A stretch of DNA of 15,038 nucleotides, taken from Actinomycetota bacterium. GTDB taxonomy: Bacteria; Actinomycetota; Acidimicrobiia; Acidimicrobiales; Ilumatobacteraceae. Below the pieces are notes generated by a model. That model was given only the letters and a program-made list of their open reading frames with translations. It had not been told where the DNA came from and made no database searches. The position numbers were made by a program, and so were the translations under genes. The DNA lies in the NCBI GenBank assembly GCA_010024485.1, contig RGGX01000014.1:1-15038 (forward strand). The letters are read 5' to 3'. This document shows, piece by piece, positions 14,866-15,038 of this stretch; the stretch's first letter is position 1; each line of letters begins with the position of its first letter.

Positions 14866-15038
14866 ATGGGTGCGCGACCGTTCCTCATCGGCGTCGCCGG
14901 CGGCACGTCCTCCGGCAAGTCGACCATCGCGGAACGCCTCGAGGAAATCGTCGGACCAGAGCAACTCTCGCTCATCAAACTCGACGCGTATTACATCCGG
15001 CGGACCCATCAGCCGATGGAGGAGCGCGCCGCCGCCAA
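14866..15038 (+). CDS. udk: Uridine kinase, N-terminal part (runs off window)
   Basis: The first 57 codons of a P-loop kinase. Walker A is GVAGGTSSGKST (9-20), followed by a first helix (IAERLEEIVG) and then SLIKLDAYY (35-43), where Asp40 and the Tyr pair match the uridine/cytidine kinase motif DxYY. The enzyme salvages uridine and cytidine to their monophosphates. A phosphoribulokinase-like relative cannot be fully excluded from this short piece, but the P-loop and DxYY spacing favour Udk. The rest lies to the right of the window. Confidence 0.85.
   Translation, partial: MGARPFLIGVAGGTSSGKSTIAERLEEIVGPEQLSLIKLDAYYIRRTHQPMEERAAA

Noticed and set aside
14533..15009. Longer 158-residue version of the DUF3263 protein
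   Set aside because: The extra 72 residues are antisense to the uridine kinase gene and lack similarity; the DUF3263 family begins at the internal GTG at 14793.

Overview
The window is GC-rich, densely packed, chromosomal-looking DNA. Its gene set points to Actinomycetota: a CysO-like sulfur carrier, a DUF3263 gene coupled to a LytR_C membrane protein (the pairing I recall from mycobacteria beside the VirR gene), an actinobacterial PAC2-family protein, HemQ of the coproporphyrin-dependent heme route, and a lone groEL with a CIRCE operator. A class such as Acidimicrobiia would fit, but that is inference. I see no transposase, integrase, CRISPR array, rRNA, tRNA or phage gene. No gene-free stretch exceeds about 230 bases.

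Left part (1-3830): the 5' end of a DUF554 membrane protein (minus strand, runs off the window) lies divergent to an O6-alkylguanine-DNA alkyltransferase (ogt). Ogt overlaps tail-to-tail with a minus-strand cluster: a GNAT acetyltransferase, a fragment of a higB toxin gene, an intact higA-type antitoxin and a PaiB-like FMN-binding protein. A PAC2-family gene (plus) then meets a Nudix hydrolase (minus), with 3 bases between their stop codons.

Middle (3851-9008): a minus-strand series reads phytanoyl-CoA-dioxygenase-like protein, unidentified 160-aa protein, GlnD (PII nucleotidyltransferase), then the Nudix gene. Divergent from it is a solitary lipoprotein solute-binding protein with no transporter partners in view.

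Right part (9030-15038): a RimK/DcsG-like ATP-grasp ligase followed by hemQ; groEL with a well-formed sigma-A promoter and CIRCE; a cysO-like gene; a glycerate kinase; the DUF3263/LytR_C pair with a 4-base overlap; and the first 57 codons of a uridine kinase running off the right edge.

The clearest genome-level pattern is promoter architecture. Twelve genes have a -10-like hexamer (mostly TANNNT) 6-7 bases (once 9) before the start codon and no Shine-Dalgarno sequence, which predicts leaderless mRNAs. Genes with clear ribosome-binding sites (phyH, groEL, higA) lack this arrangement. A second pattern is odd-centred palindromes at convergent gene ends, two of them with the TGA stop codon as the hairpin loop. 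I did not find a novel defence or mobile system. The most notable genetic oddity is the orphaned HigA antitoxin with an eroded higB beside it.
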